The notes beneath the pieces were generated by a model that saw only the letters and a program-made list of their open reading frames with translations, was not told the origin of the DNA and made no database searches. 64,000 nucleotides of DNA, taken from positions 11,531,001-11,595,000 of the forward strand of contig NC_088921.1 of the NCBI RefSeq assembly GCF_038396675.1, read 5' to 3'. Origin of the DNA: Hydra vulgaris. Its lineage: Eukaryota > Cnidaria > Hydrozoa > Anthoathecata > Hydridae. Position 1 is the first letter of the stretch. The number at the start of each line of letters is the position of its first letter. Positions 48,308 to 60,648 of the stretch are shown here, piece after piece. The position numbers were made by a program, and so were the translations under genes.

Positions 48308-48573
48308 CAATATCATATCCAATCTTTGACCAAAAAATATGTATGTATTGACTGTATGCTCACTAAATTGATCGTCTGTGATTCTAATCATCTTTAATTC
48401 CAAGAATAAGGACGTTAAAATTGCCAATATCTTTTCATGTGAATGTGATTGCTAAAAGCTTTTTACCCGATATAATAATGGCTTCCAACGCATTAAATTG
48501 GCTTCACTAAAAACGGCAATATATAATAAATAACTAGATATCTAAAAAAGTTACATATCTAGTTATTTATTTA

Positions 48574-49739
48574 TATCATTGAAATTCACTGGCATCAATC
48601 AGTTGGTTTCATTAAAAATGGTTGATCTCGTTTAAATTCACTCGCATCAATCAGTTGGTTAACCTTTTCAATATCTGTAATAACATCAATCGCATTTTTT
48701 TCGGTTAGTTGGGTTATTGAATTGAATTCTGGTGGTTATGTTTTATTTGTTTTCTTCTCTTTTCTTTGTTTATTTTCTTCAGATAAAGTTTCGATAATGT
48801 TATGTTTTTTTTTTCAGAATCTTTTATTGTGGTTTTAATTTTTTAGGTAGTTTTCAACTCTTGCGATTCTTCCATTGCATTGTCATTATATACTATATTT
48901 GTTTTATTATCGATAACGATATTATTACCCTCTGTTATACAGTCAATTGGTATTTGCAAATTTTCTATATCTATATTCATTTGTTTCGGTTGGCTTTTTT
49001 TTGCCACTGGTTTTCGTTTATATCTTTATTATTTTCGGGTACACATTCTGCTTCCACCTAAGAGACACCTGTCCTTAATGTATTCTTACTCTTACTTTTC
49101 TTTTTCTTTTTTTTTTATAAACATTTACAGTTTTATAATATTTCATTGTCTCAGGATAATATAACAAAAAGGTTTTACAGTATAGAATATTTCCAATATA
49201 GAAGTTTTACTGTTTATAATATGTATATTTTTTAATTTTAAATTTTAAATTTTTTTTTAATTTTCTTATTATGTTTTAAATTTGAATTTTATACTTTTTT
49301 GTGCTTTTTTATTTATTATTTATTTATTTTCTTGTTTTTTATTTTTTTATTTTGAACCTTTGTCCGGAGAGGAATCCAAAAAAAGAAGCGGTTTATGATA
49401 AAAAAAGGACACTTAAAAATTAAAATATAGCGTTTGGTAAATAAAACAAAAATATTACACTCACAACTATTACACTCACAGCCCTCTTACGATACAGCAA
49501 CAATGACGAGCACAAAATCAAAGTTATTACAAATGCCATTAAAACACTTATATAAATTAAATATTCATCGCTGCCAATAAAAACAATTATTGGCAGCGAT
49601 TAATTAATAATCATAAATAACAATATTGTGGTTGGTAAAATATAGAGAATACGAAACTTTACTAAAGTTTACTAAACATGCATATCTTACTTAAAGCCAT
49701 TATTTTATTTAGCTCATATGTATAGATTTTCCTATTCTC
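48574..49739. other. intergenic with a stem-loop
   Basis: A perfect 14-bp stem atcgctgccaataa (49567-49580) with 49587-49600 and a 6-nt loop. A direct repeat (cactggcatcaatcagttggtt-like) lies at 48588-48609 and 48641-48662. Otherwise T-rich DNA without a gene. Confidence 0.65.
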
Positions 49740-49790
49740 TACTATTCTCTACTTGACAAAAAACGTTTTTAATAGAAAAATCTTGACAGA
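49740..49790 (-). mobile_element. scrap of L1/Tx1-like LINE tail
   Basis: attctctacttgacaaaaaa and the following bases resemble 53396-53446 (attctctacttggcagcaga and on). It is probably the same LINE copy that continues at 50761, separated by the CR1-like fragment. Confidence 0.5.
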
Positions 49791-50355
49791 AATTGGTCTT
49801 ATCACCAAGCCCCCAAGTTTTTACTGTAAATATTAGACAACAAAATTAAAAAACGTAACACCATATAATATAAAACGTTTCTCTAAATACTTAATAAAAT
49901 GAAAATCAATCCGTCCTAAAGTCCAACTTTAACTTTTTGTTTTAACATTGGTTAAGAAAAATTTAAACAAAAGAAAAAAAGAATTAGTACAAAGAAACTA
50001 AATTCCTAAAAAGCATGCAAGCAAATACGCATAATCCTGAAGCTTTCCTTTTACACCAGCATATACCTTGAAATATGTGAATAACTCTAATAAACCATAA
50101 TTTTTTATGTACATTTTTTATAAAAAAAAAAAGGAAGAAAAAAAAAGGCACAATCTTTTTCTAAGATCGTCAAGCCCGTAATGACAAACGTAAAATTGTT
50201 GGGTAAGTTTAAGAGTAGCACTCATTAAAACTCCAGAAAAAGCTGAGCGTTACGTCGTTCTTCAGTAGTTTTTACTTCAATTTATTCTTAAACTCATTAA
50301 GCGTAGAAATTGTTTTAAGTTCATTAGTTAATATTTATTCCATAATTTCGGATAA

Positions 50356-50640
50356 TTATAACAAATATTCCATAATTTCTCTAGTAAAAAATGAAGTTGT
50401 CGCAAAATAACTTTTGGGTTGAATATAACTGTTATTTGAAAATCTGGTTAAATATCTATTCCGATTTATTTTGAATAATGGGTAAAATATTTTAGGAGAT
50501 ATATTTTTATTAATTTTGAACATAAATATATGGATTTGAAAGACATTTAATTGATAAACATTCATTATATTTGAATTAACAAATAATGCTCGGGAGTGTG
50601 GATAACGGCCCACATTGGAAATAATTCTGATTGATAGCAT
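50356..50640 (-). mobile_element. CR1/Jockey-like LINE 3' fragment
   Basis: The minus frame reads NVYQLNVFQIHIFMFKINK and YLTRFSNNSYIQPKS, the conserved C-terminal tail downstream of RT. It matches in order the tail of the LINE at 57809-58522 (NIYELNVFNILCFMF). The fragment is 5'-truncated and diverged. Confidence 0.7.
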
Positions 50641-50760
50641 GCTTTTGTTTATTAAATATTTTTATTTTATTTTTATTTACACTTATTTTATTTATACCAA
50701 GCAATATTTGAATAATTAAGATGGCAATGAATGAACGAGAAATATAAAAGCTTTAAGCTG

Positions 50761-50998
50761 TTTCAATCAAAAAAACCGAATTTATTGAATAAAAATTGTT
50801 TTGGGATGTCAAGTTATATACATGTTTAAAATACTCCCATATTTCAACAAAAAGAGGACAAAAAGAAAAGATGTGAATGTTGTCTTCAATTTTACCACAA
50901 GTTTTGCATACGTTATTTTTATTTTTACCACAAGTTTTGCATGTTATTTTTAACGATCTGTTGCCTTATACTTTGGCTAGCAGAAGGTAGACTGTTCT
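50761..50998 (-). mobile_element. L1/Tx1-like LINE C-terminal zinc-finger fragment, copy A
   Basis: Homologous, at perhaps 75-80%, to 53641-53870 in the same orientation. Minus-strand translation gives a broken CKTCGK..DNIHIF..CP..VEIWEYFKH, the CCHC knuckle found after the RT of L1/Tx1-type LINEs. The acaagttttgcat motif is locally duplicated here (50889 and 50928). Confidence 0.65.
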
Positions 50999-51320
50999 TT
51001 AAAAACAAAAAGGGTATTTTGCTTTCTGCTGACACAACTGCCTTTTTGTTTTTTGCTACTTCTTATTAAATTTTTTTTTTTGTTTTGAGGGGATGTTAAA
51101 CTCCTGTTAAATAGGCATAGCCAAAACTCGTTTTTGCCTAAGATTTCAATTGTTGTTTTGTAGTATTGAGACATTTTTTTGTTGCAGGGTTTTTTTAAAA
51201 TTTCTTTAAATTTTTTTTTACAAAATAATAAATATTTACAATTATTTAAAGATACATTAACGGTTTTATTTATGACGTTTTACAATATATAGGTTCACTA
51301 TATATAGGTTTAACAATGTT

Positions 51321-51345
51321 CATATATATATATATATATATATAC
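51321..51345. repeat. short (TA)n
   Basis: About 25 bp of TA. Confidence 0.95.
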
Positions 51346-51486
51346 ATTGCTATTTTTTCTTTATATTGTATTATTTTTTTTGTGTGTTTCCAACGTAAGT
51401 AGACTTTGTTTCACTGCATCAAGCATAGCAAAGCAACTAACAACATGACTTGCAAGTAACTTTGAGGGAGTTAGGATACTAGGTCA

Positions 51487-51529
51487 ATATATTCTGCATC
51501 TATGTCAACGACATAGATGCAGAATATAT
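51487..51529. repeat. perfect 20-bp stem with a 3-nt loop
   Basis: atatattctgcatctatgtc (51487-51506) pairs with 51510-51529 around the loop aac. It lies downstream of the P3 transposase (minus strand) and could be a terminator-like or foldback repeat. Confidence 0.92.
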
Positions 51530-51867
51530 CGACAATTTTTTAAGTAACTTTCTGCATATATATCCAGCAATAAAAATTGTAACCTCTTTACTGTCTTCAT
51601 CTAACTCACTTTCCTGAATTTCATTATTAATAAGTTCTGAAATCGAATTCAGATTCACATCTGAATGAAAAGTTCTCTTTTAATAATGATCTCATTTGCA
51701 AAATTTTCTCAGAAGTAATCCAACTAGAAACCTGCCACCACTCATTTGGCGATACTTTGAAAAATGTCGCTCTAATGGATCACTTTAGAAACGTGAGGTT
51801 AGAACATAATTATATCCTTCAAATAGAAGATCTTCAATTAGACTTGAAGTATTTTGCAATGTTATTA

Positions 51868-53319
51868 CTAGTGCATTAGAAGTCTGAGTTGTGAGACAAT
51901 TTCTTTCAGTGGAACTGTACTGTAAATTTTGTCACTCTTGAACCCAGTGAGCAAGTTTGGCTGGAAAAGTTGTGGCTTACCATCCCCCATAACAGCTGCA
52001 TTTCCTATAATATTATTAGAGTATTTCATTTTTGAGTTGGATACTACCCACCATAAAATAAAGAGTTTTAAAAATTTTGATGCTAAGTATTCATTAGGAA
52101 AATAACTTTGAATTGCAGCTGAAGTTGTTTCATGGAATATATTTAATGCCAAGTTGACATCTTGTTTATTGTTACCTGGATATAGAGTCTTTTCCCCTAA
52201 TTTATATGCCTTTCTTAAGTTTGCTGAAAGAGTTTTGTCTTTTTCATGTACTCTATGAAGCAAAGCCCAAGAGTCCACTTCAGACACTTTTATACTAAAA
52301 CCGTAATCAGTGAACTGAAATGGTGGGAAAATGAACTTTTTAGTACTAATCAAATTATTTCTTAAGTTTTTAAGCAAACGAACACTATCATACATTAGAT
52401 AAACTTTATGATCATTATAAGTGATAAAGAAATTTTCTTCTGGCTTGTCTGACCCATGAATGCTAAGCAATTTTGAATACGCTGAGACATTTTTGGATGG
52501 TTGTCTGCAATCAATGCTCGAATGTTAAAACCTGCTAATCTTAATGTATTTAAACTTTCCTCTATTTCATTTTTAATGAAATCTCTGGGATGGCTTTAAT
52601 TACATAAGGTATTGATTTCTTAAGGCCAACAATCATAAAGACAATTACTCTTTTGTAGAGATTACCCTCTTTATCTTGTCTAGTTAATCTACCACTGTGG
52701 TATTCACAAGATTGCTGCAGATACATTTCATCAAAAAGAATAACACAATCATTGCTTATTTTGTCCTCATTTATAACTTTAATGATTTTATGGTACCTGA
52801 TACTAACTTTTTTAATAGTGACTTTGATGGTACAGGAAGTTGTTCCAGAAGATGCGAATAAGCCTGAGATAATGAATATCTTTGCATTAGTGCAAAACGT
52901 AACACTTTCGAAGAATATTGAGGTCGACCTTTAGATTTAAAAAAGATTAGTTTTGAAAGTTCATTAACGAAATAATAGGAGTTTCCTTCAACAAGATTGT
53001 GCATATAAGACACCAAATTATCTAAAATAGATAAACTTGTGAGTTTACAATTGTTGATAATTCTAAACCAATGAGGAAGTGGAAGTGGACAACTTTTTTA
53101 ATGCAGTTTTACATGCAAATTGTTATCAACACTTATCGATTCAATAAAAGGAGTGGAGTCTACAAAAAACAAACGATAATATAAAACAAAACTTTCATAT
53201 CTTTGAAAACTAAATCCATTTGAAGAGTTAGATTCATGAAGCATATCAATGTTTTTTATTTTATCCATTTCTTGAAATGAATGAATTTCATCTGGGATAG
53301 TAGAATCTTTACTGAACAT
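51868..53319 (-). pseudogene. P-element-like transposase (copy P3)
   Basis: A third, distinct P-type family. From the right: SFQRYESFVLYYRLFFVDST and FIESISVDNNLHVKL, then PLPHWFRIINNCKL in shifted frame, FVNELSKLIFFKSKGRPQYSS and YSLSQAYSHLLEQLPVPS. Then come NDCVILFDEMYLQQSCEYHS (catalytic-type Asp, about 52755-52690), VIVFMIVGLKKSIPYVI, and the intact block 52470-51868 with YNDHKVYLMYDSVRLLKNLR, YKLGEKTLYPGNNKQDVNLA, ALNIFHETTSAAIQSYF and LFILWWVVSNSKMKYSNN. No THAP domain is seen; the N-terminus may be lost to the right. Several frame changes. It is flanked on both sides by same-orientation fragments of one LINE (50761-50998 and 53391-53870), which suggests it inserted into, or recombined between, LINE copies. 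Confidence 0.85.
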
Positions 53320-53390
53320 GCAGATCTTGCAAGTAGCAGCTAATTTGTTTTTGCTAAGTTTATTAGCTGATTTGTTTTTGTTTAGTTTCA

Positions 53391-53870
53391 GATTTCCATT
53401 CTCTACTTGGCAGCAGACGTTTTTAATGCAAAAGTATTGACAGAGAAGGTTCGCAAGTGTCTACGATAATTATATTTTAAAGTAATAATATTTCTGATGT
53501 TCCTGATTATTACCCTGATCACAGCCATTGGGTCAACTCTTGTTTTACTAAACATGTAGTGGCATCTTCTGTTCCATATTGTACTCATGATGGTTTGAAC
53601 AGCAGCTACGAATTGGGGTTTTTCTCCGATAATTCGCCGTTTCAATCGAGAAAATCGAATTTATCGGAAATTGTGTTGGGGTATCAAGGAGTTATATACA
53701 TGTTTAAAATACTCCCAAATTTCAACAGAAGGAGGACAGTAGGCAAAGATATGGATGTTGTCGTCGATTTTACCACAAGTTTTGCATTTGTTATTTTTGA
53801 CAATCTGTTGCCTTGTGCTTTTGGCTAGAAAGGCCGCAGAAGGTAAACTGTTGTGTTAAAAAACGAAAGA
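53391..53870 (-). mobile_element. L1/Tx1-like LINE C-terminal fragment, copy B
   Basis: Minus-strand reading gives the knuckle CKTCGKIDDNIHIFAYCPP and VEIWEYFKHVYNSL (about 53790-53690), then VQTIMSTIWNRRCHYMFSK and RVIIRNIRNIITLKY down to about 53403. This order (zinc knuckle, W, then a WxxRR segment) is typical of the far C-terminus of L1/Tx1-type ORF2. It is likely part of the same element as 55320-56263. Confidence 0.7.
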
Positions 53871-54131
53871 GGATGTTTTGAGTCGGTCCGCATGCGTGGG
53901 AGGTGAAGTTTTTTTTCCAAATTTGGGTCCGCGGCATTGTTGTTTTTGTTGAACTGTTCCAGAGAAGTTGTGTAGCTTAAACATGAATATAATTATTTTA
54001 CAACCTTACATAAAAAACACAAACATCTAAACCTTAACCTTAGCACGAGTTTTAAATTTAAATGACGTAATACGAACAATAGGACGCATTGGACCAAAAC
54101 ATTCTACAAATCATCATCGTCACTCTGTAAT

Positions 54132-54230
54132 ATATACACACACACATACATACACAATATCACATACATACATAATATACATACACACATACATACATAA
54201 TATCACATGCACACACACAATATATTAATT
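54132..54230. repeat. (CA)/(CATA) compound microsatellite
   Basis: Alternating cacaca and cataca units with atatcaca insertions. It is the only CA-rich array in the window. Confidence 0.9.
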
Positions 54231-54239
54231 GTCACTCTC

Positions 54240-54595
54240 CTAACTGACAAAGTACGAAGGTAGGGCTCTTGAAGGCGGTATTATTTTGGGAGCCGAGAGT
54301 TTGGCCTATTTAAGGGTTTAGTATTGCCACTTAGCCGAGGTCAAACGGCATGGTTTATCTCCATTTAACGTCCGGAGTGGACGGAACGCTCTGAGATTTC
54401 CGTACGTAAAAGGAATTTATCGGTTTCGATCTTTTGCAATTTCTGTTTTCTAACAACACCGTAACCAATTGAAAGAGATGGTCCGGAGCAAAAATAAGAA
54501 CAGATCATAACCATTTGATACTTGATCATAACCATTAGGCTGAGAAACGATTTTAGCCATTAGGCTAAATTCTTGAGCGAGTTTTTTTTTTTTTT
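54240..54595. other. GC-richer unidentified repeat ending in poly(T)
   Basis: The sequence has clearly higher GC than its surroundings (gtccggagtggacggaacgc and similar), ends with attaggct repeated three times in 54530-54570 and then a run of 14 T (54579-54592). The composition and T/A tail suggest a retroposed repeat on either strand. No protein motif is seen. Confidence 0.45.
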
Positions 54596-55319
54596 TAATT
54601 TAACAATATATTTACACTTATCTTATGAAAAGAATTTACCAAGACAGGGTGGTTTTCTGAAACATATTTACAAGTTTTGCCTTTAAGAAATACTGTATAT
54701 TTTAAATGGATATTTTTCGGGTTCCATAAATTGAGGGGTTTCATAAACAAGTTACAATATGGGTAGTTTACATATATAAGGGGAGTTATATGAAACGTTA
54801 TATAGATTGTTTAAGGCTCAAAATAAAAAAATAGTCTGGGAGAGTTTACATTCAAGGGTCGCTAATAATATATTATATTAAGCTTATATAACTAGAAATT
54901 TTAAAGTTGTATTGACAAAAGTTAATTTTTTAATTAGTTATCAAAATTCTTATTTAAAATAAAAAAACAACTGGTAAAGTATCAAACTCAAATTTTGAAT
55001 GTTAAGGTTTTAAAATGTATAAAACATAAGTTTCAAAAGGAGTTAATAGCATTTGTTTAAATTAGCTGCTCGTTTAAAGTATAAGTTAATGTAGAGCGCA
55101 TGCGTTCTATATAATAAAAAAAATAATCTATAATAAAATTTAAAGCGTGCTTATAAAATATTATAACGTAATAATATTAAACGTTGCATTTCAAAAATAA
55201 AAGCATGTATGAGAGTATGCCAGAAAGTAACCCTTATTATCGGGTAATTTCAAAATGTCTCTTTTAATGGGTTCAGAGTATATACTCTTTAAACCCTTAA
55301 AAATTAATCTTGTTTTCAG
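54596..55319. other. AT-rich, no gene seen
   Basis: No frame or inverted repeat of note. Confidence 0.6.
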
Positions 55320-56263
55320 TTTGCCCCACGGCACACCTTGACAGAGCAAGGGTGTTGACAAAGATTCGATTGTATTTCAAGGAAAGGCAATTTTGTATTT
55401 TTTTTTGAACTTTTCTGTGGCAGTGTGCCACTTTATTCTGCCTGTATAGGTAAAATCTGTGTGGAATGTAATTCCGAGTATTTTTAAACCTGCCTAGTTT
55501 GACCAGTTTATAGTGAAACTTTTTGATTGAATTTTTTTATGTTGCTCTCGTATCCTAGACAGTTAAACCTAGGCTTTTGTTTTGTTTCCGTTGATGTTTG
55601 ATCCCACTCAAAGTCCTCAAGAGATCAAAAATTACTTTAATTTTCTTTAATTGAGTTTTCGCTTTGTACAAATAGTGTTGCGTCGTCTGCGTACTGTATT
55701 ACTTTAAGGCTTGTTTTAGTTTGTGGCTAGAGGGATGCCGTCTATAAAGCAATTAGACTGAAATTCTTGTGTTCTGCGTTTCCACTGCCAGACAGTACAG
55801 CATGAGGGATATTGGGTCTTCTTGACGGGCATTTCTCTCAATTTTAAAGGGTTTGCCTTTCATACCCTGTTTATGATAATGGATTGAGTGTCATTCATAA
55901 ATTGTTTCATTGCGTATATAAAATTTTGACCCAAATTAAAATTTTCAAGGATTTTAATAAAAAAAGTTTCGATCAATTTTGTGAAATGCTTTTTCCTGAT
56001 AGTGATCAGGCAGTTTCCAATACTTTTGTGTAACGAATAACATCTCTGGCAAGAATTATATTTAGAAGATGTTTCTTTCGGGTGCTGAGCACGTTTGAGT
56101 TGATCCGAGTAATACGTTCAGGAGTTTTGAGAGTCTCAGTGCTGGCGCTTTCGCGATTCATTTTTAGTCTGCACAGAGCAGTGAGATTAATCTCCAATTT
56201 TGTATTAGTGCTCGGTTTCCATCTTTGGGTAGAAGGGAGATTAGGGCCGTTTTTTGTGTTCAA
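55320..56263 (-). mobile_element. L1/Tx1-like LINE reverse-transcriptase fragment
   Basis: Frames shift often, but the minus strand reads EKAFHKIDRNFF (first RT Asp region, about 56010-55975), LGQNFIYAMKQFMNDTQSII, NPLKLREMP / RNARQEDPISLMLYCLAVET (the usual RGxRQGDPIS; Gly is Glu here), a garbled YADDATLF-type region near 55690, and LFDLLRTLSGI-type sequence (ISDLLRTLSGI) near 55600. It is decayed. Together with 53391-53870 it probably represents one old LINE broken by later insertions. Confidence 0.72.
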
Positions 56264-56289
56264 GATAACTTGTTATTTATGTTAAAAAT

Positions 56290-57800
56290 GTTTTGGTGAA
56301 TTCGTCTTTTAAGTTTGAAATTTGTACCACATTGGCGTAAATTAACCGCCAAAATGTTTATAATAAAGTATAGATAACTTTTACACGGAATTTATGTCGT
56401 TTATTTTTTATTATTATATATACCAACATACATACAATATAAAGATACAATGATATCACGAATTATCCGGTGAACCATGCTTAAAACATTTTACGAAAAG
56501 ACTTACTTACTAATTAAGAATAATTTATTATTTACTGAAGCTCCATGAGGTACTTAGAAATAAAAAGCAACGTAAATAATGTTTACATTGTTATTAAAAG
56601 TGGAATGAATAAAAGTAAACTAAAGGATTTTTTGAAAGGGGTTTTTAATGTTTACGTTTTGAGAACAATGCACAACTTCTAGCATTTTGAATGGGGTAAT
56701 AACATTAGCATCACGTGTAAGATGAGGGACCCTATCAGTTGTGTAATTTATAAATGATCTCGATTTATTGCTGATTGCTGTTGTTACACAGTATATAACT
56801 CTATATTTATTATGTATCGTACTCTATTTCTCCTCGAGAACAAAAAATAGAATGTAACTTACTCTATATTTATTTATTTTTTTTTTTTTGAAATTTTATA
56901 AACTTTTTTTGTTAATTTTGGTAGTTTTATATTTTAATGTTATATCTTTGTTTTGTTTTTTTTGTTTTGTTTTTTTGTTTTCTTCATTTTATTATAGTTT
57001 AATGCTTGTGGGTGTATATATATATTTTTTGATAATTTTATAGTTTTCTGAAGTCTTACTTTGGTGTTTATGTATTAGTTTTATGTCCAGTCATCATGAT
57101 TGTATGAAGAGTTATTTTGGATTTGTGTATTGCTTTTAATATTATCTCTTGATTTTTCGAAGGGTATTTTATTTATTTTGTTTCTTTTTATTTGTCTTTC
57201 GAATTTTCTCTGATCATATTCTGCTTTTTTGTATGCCTTAAATATTAATAGTTGATCTTCCGAGCATTTTGTTTTATCGAATCGGTAGAATAAATTTAAG
57301 TTGTAAACATGCCTCCCAGTATAATCTAAGCAAAGATATTCTGAGATTGAAAGTAAAATTTTAACTTTTACATAAAACGCAGACTATCGAATTGATTATC
57401 TTTCGATACTAATTCACTGACTTTTCATGTCTGCGTTTTATTTTTTATTTTTTATTTTTTAATTTTTTTTTTTTGACCTTTGTTACAACTTTCTAATAAT
57501 TCATTTTACAGTTTTTATAAATAAAAAAATAAAAATCTAAATAGAAGAAAGAAAATACAATAAAAAGATTTTGTAATAAAAATAATAAAGAACGCGGAAA
57601 CTCGAAGATGACCGGCAGGTCTTGTCACCGAGAACCGCTGAAGTAAAACACTTATTTTAAATTTAAAATAATATAAAAAGTATATACACAAATAACGTTT
57701 TCACATTAAACATTAGTCTACAGAATAAAATAATTAAATAAACTTGAAAATATTTTAAAAGTAAAACAATATATTTGTAATTGAAAAAATTAGTTTTTAA
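56290..57800. other. intergenic; one hairpin
   Basis: taaaacgcagac (57373-57384) and gtctgcgtttta (57429-57440) form a 12-bp perfect stem with an inner tatcgaa/ttcgata pair, giving a 68-bp cruciform-capable element. A GC-richer scrap near 57590-57640 may be the 3' UTR of the LINE to the right. Confidence 0.6.
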
Positions 57801-57808
57801 GATTAAAT

Positions 57809-60388
57809 TTAAAAGAATTTAAAGTACAATCTTGAGAAATATAATCCGCGAAAAGAAATACAAAATTTTCCAAAATTAGTTTGAGAAAACGGTTGTCGAA
57901 TTAAATTGTTATTCCTTAATATATATTTATTTCTGTCTTTTTGTAGATATAAATTATGAAAAGAAATAGGCGATAAGTTTGTTTTACATTGAAACATGAA
58001 ACATAAAATATTAAAAACATTTAGTTCGTATATATTAAGAACTTTCATTTCATATAAAAGAGGTTTGGCATGAGCAAAGCGGCCTTTAAAATTTATAAGC
58101 CGTGCAACATGCTTCTGTTGCCGATAAAGAGGTTCGAGTTTTCCTTTATTTGTACTGCCCCAAGCATATATATTAGCATAGCTTAAATGGCAATGAATTA
58201 GTGAGTAATATAATTGAATTAATGTATGTTTGTTTAATACGCTTCTTGCTTTGTATAAAATCCCTATACTCTTAGAAATTTTATTACATAAATTTGCAAT
58301 GTCGTTCCTCCAAGTAAGACTTTCATCAATATACACACCTAAAAATTTTGTCACTATAACCCGTTTAATAAGAATATCATCAATAAAAAGATTTGGCATA
58401 TTAATTGGAAGTTGGTGTTTTTTACCAGCTGGATGGAAAAAAATCCATTTAGTTTTTTCAATATTTATTGATAATTTGTTTAATTTAAACCAATTAGAAA
58501 CGTTAGCCAGTTCAATGTTCATGTTGTTAAATAATTTATTATGTTATTATGAGAGAGAAATAAGTTGGTATCATCAGTAAACATAATTTTAATTAGATTT
58601 TAAGCTTTAAATAGGTCGTGTAAATTAAAAATAAAAGAGGTCCTAATATGGATTCTTTCGGAACTCCGCATGTTACATTTAACAAACTAGATGATGTACT
58701 TTCATCTGCATAAACAAATTGCTTTCTACTATAAAGGTAACTTTTCAGCAAAACTAATACATTACTAGTTATTTCGTACCACTCTAACTTTTTAAAAAGA
58801 ATTTTGTGATCAATAGTATCAGAAGCTTTCGCTAGGTCTATGAAAACAGCCAAAGTAAATTGAGAATTTTTGAATGAGTAAGAAATATTTCTAGTAACTT
58901 CAAGAATTGCGTGTTCAGTGGATTTGTTTTTTTGAAAGCCAAATTGGTTTTTGTATAATAAGTTGTTTATAGTAAGGTGATTATATATTTTGGTTTACAA
59001 AATTCTTTCTAAAACTTTAGAGAGCGCAGGAAGAACTGAAATAGGACGATAATTATTTATGTTGGTAGAGTCACCGTTTTTTAATATTGGTATGACTTTT
59101 GCTATCTTTAGGCTTTGTGGAAAAATTCCTTGTTTTATTGAAATTGAAAAAATTTTAAATAGTACATCTTTTAAAACATCAAATGAACTAATAATAATGT
59201 TTCCGTTGACACCATCAGGGCCTACTGATTTGCTTAACTTTAACATTTTAAAAGCATTTTCGAATTCTTCAAAAGATAATTCAAAGTAGTTTAGATAAGA
59301 ATTTAAAGGGAAATATAAGTTAGTAATTGGATTGTTAGGTTTATGAATTAATTTGGCAAGATTAGGCCCTACAGACACAAAGTATTTATTAAATTCTTCC
59401 GCAATCTCCCTTTTATCATATATAAAATCATTATTATGTCTAATTGTATCTGGTAAAATGTGAGATAAAGATTTCTTGCTGCCAGTTGCTTCCCTTATAT
59501 TTGACCATATGCGCTTCAAATTTAATTTAAATTTTTCAAGTAAAGGTTTAGGTTTTCAAAAAGTTTAGCATAATTTTTATAAATAATTTTGTTTTCAGTT
59601 GTTTTAGTTTTTAAGTGTTTAATGTATAGTTTTTGTTTAATTTTAGAAGACTTACGCAAACCCTTTGTAATCCATGGTGATTTAATACTTTTAGCATGGA
59701 GATTGTGAGTAACTACCGGAAAATTAGCGTTATAGATATCATAAAATGTTTTGAAAAATGAGTTAAGTTAAATTTGCATTAGCGGAAACATTAGCAAAAT
59801 TCCAATGAATTAAAGATAATTGTTCTCTAAAAGATTCAAGGTTATCGTTCGTAAAAATACGTTTTTTTGAAGTTTGTTTTTCATTAAATAATAGTTTTTT
59901 ATCTATATTTATAGAAAAGAAAATAGGAAAATGATCAGATAAGTCGTTTTTTATAACTCCTTTTTTTAAAGAATCGTTAAAGATATCAGTGGTCAAAATA
60001 TTATCAATTAGAGAAACAGATGAGTGTGTAATTCTGATTGGTTTGTTAATCAATGGAACCGCTCCATTCTCAAAAATATCATTATAAAAAATTCTAATGT
60101 TATTATTTACGTGGTATTGAAAACAATCAAAGTTTAGATCTCGTAACACGTATATAAATTTATTTTCCTGGTGACTTTTTTTAATGACGTCATTACATAA
60201 AAATGATCTGAAATTTTTAAGTTCTCCTGAAGGTGAGCGATAACAACAACTTATGAAATTATTTTTAGCTTTATTGGTTAAAATTTCAATCGTTAAAACC
60301 TCTTTATTGGCATTGGAAATGCTCATGTCATGTTTGGTAAAATATCTCATAAAATTTTGAAAAGTTTCAAAGTTTCATTTTAAACTAC
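57809..60388 (-). mobile_element. CR1/Jockey-type LINE-2, endonuclease and RT part (left of hAT-2)
   Basis: Reading right to left, the endonuclease (60350-59763) has ISCCYRSPSGELKNF, FIYVLRDLNFDCF (RDLN where GDFN is usual) and HSSVSLIDNILTTD and NDLSDHFPIFFSI. RT-0/RT-1 (59519-58995) has SVGPDGVNGNIIISS, KVIPILKNGDSTNINNYRPI and SVLPALSKVLERI. Then comes AVFIDLAKASDTIDHKIL (Asp kept, F of AFD lost), TCGVPKESILGPLLFLIY (normally VPQGSILGP) and IMFTDDTNLFLSHN (FADD changed to FTDD, about 58590-58550). The C-terminus (58522-57809) is SINIEKTKWIFFHPAGKK and NIYELNVFNILCFMF. It has several frame breaks and altered RT motifs, so it is inactive. The remainder lies beyond hAT-2 at 63209-64000. Confidence 0.87.
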
Positions 60389-60396
60389 GTATATTA
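60389..60396. repeat. 8-bp target site duplication, left copy (hAT-2)
   Basis: gtatatta directly precedes the left terminus and recurs at 63201-63208. Confidence 0.92.
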
Positions 60397-60648
60397 TAGT
60401 GAATCCATTTTTTTGTAAAAAACTGAATTCCGGATTTTCGGAATTACAGGAGATGAAATCCGGAATTCCGGTTTAATTCCGGAAATATTATAGAAGAATT
60501 TAAAAAATATAAAGAAAAGAAAGTACATTATTTTTTAACATAAATGTATTTAGTTCAAAACAATAAAATTAAAACAAATTACAAAATAAGGAAATATTTC
60601 ATATTAAAATATTTTTGAACTACGTAAATAAAATTGCAAAATGAAAGT

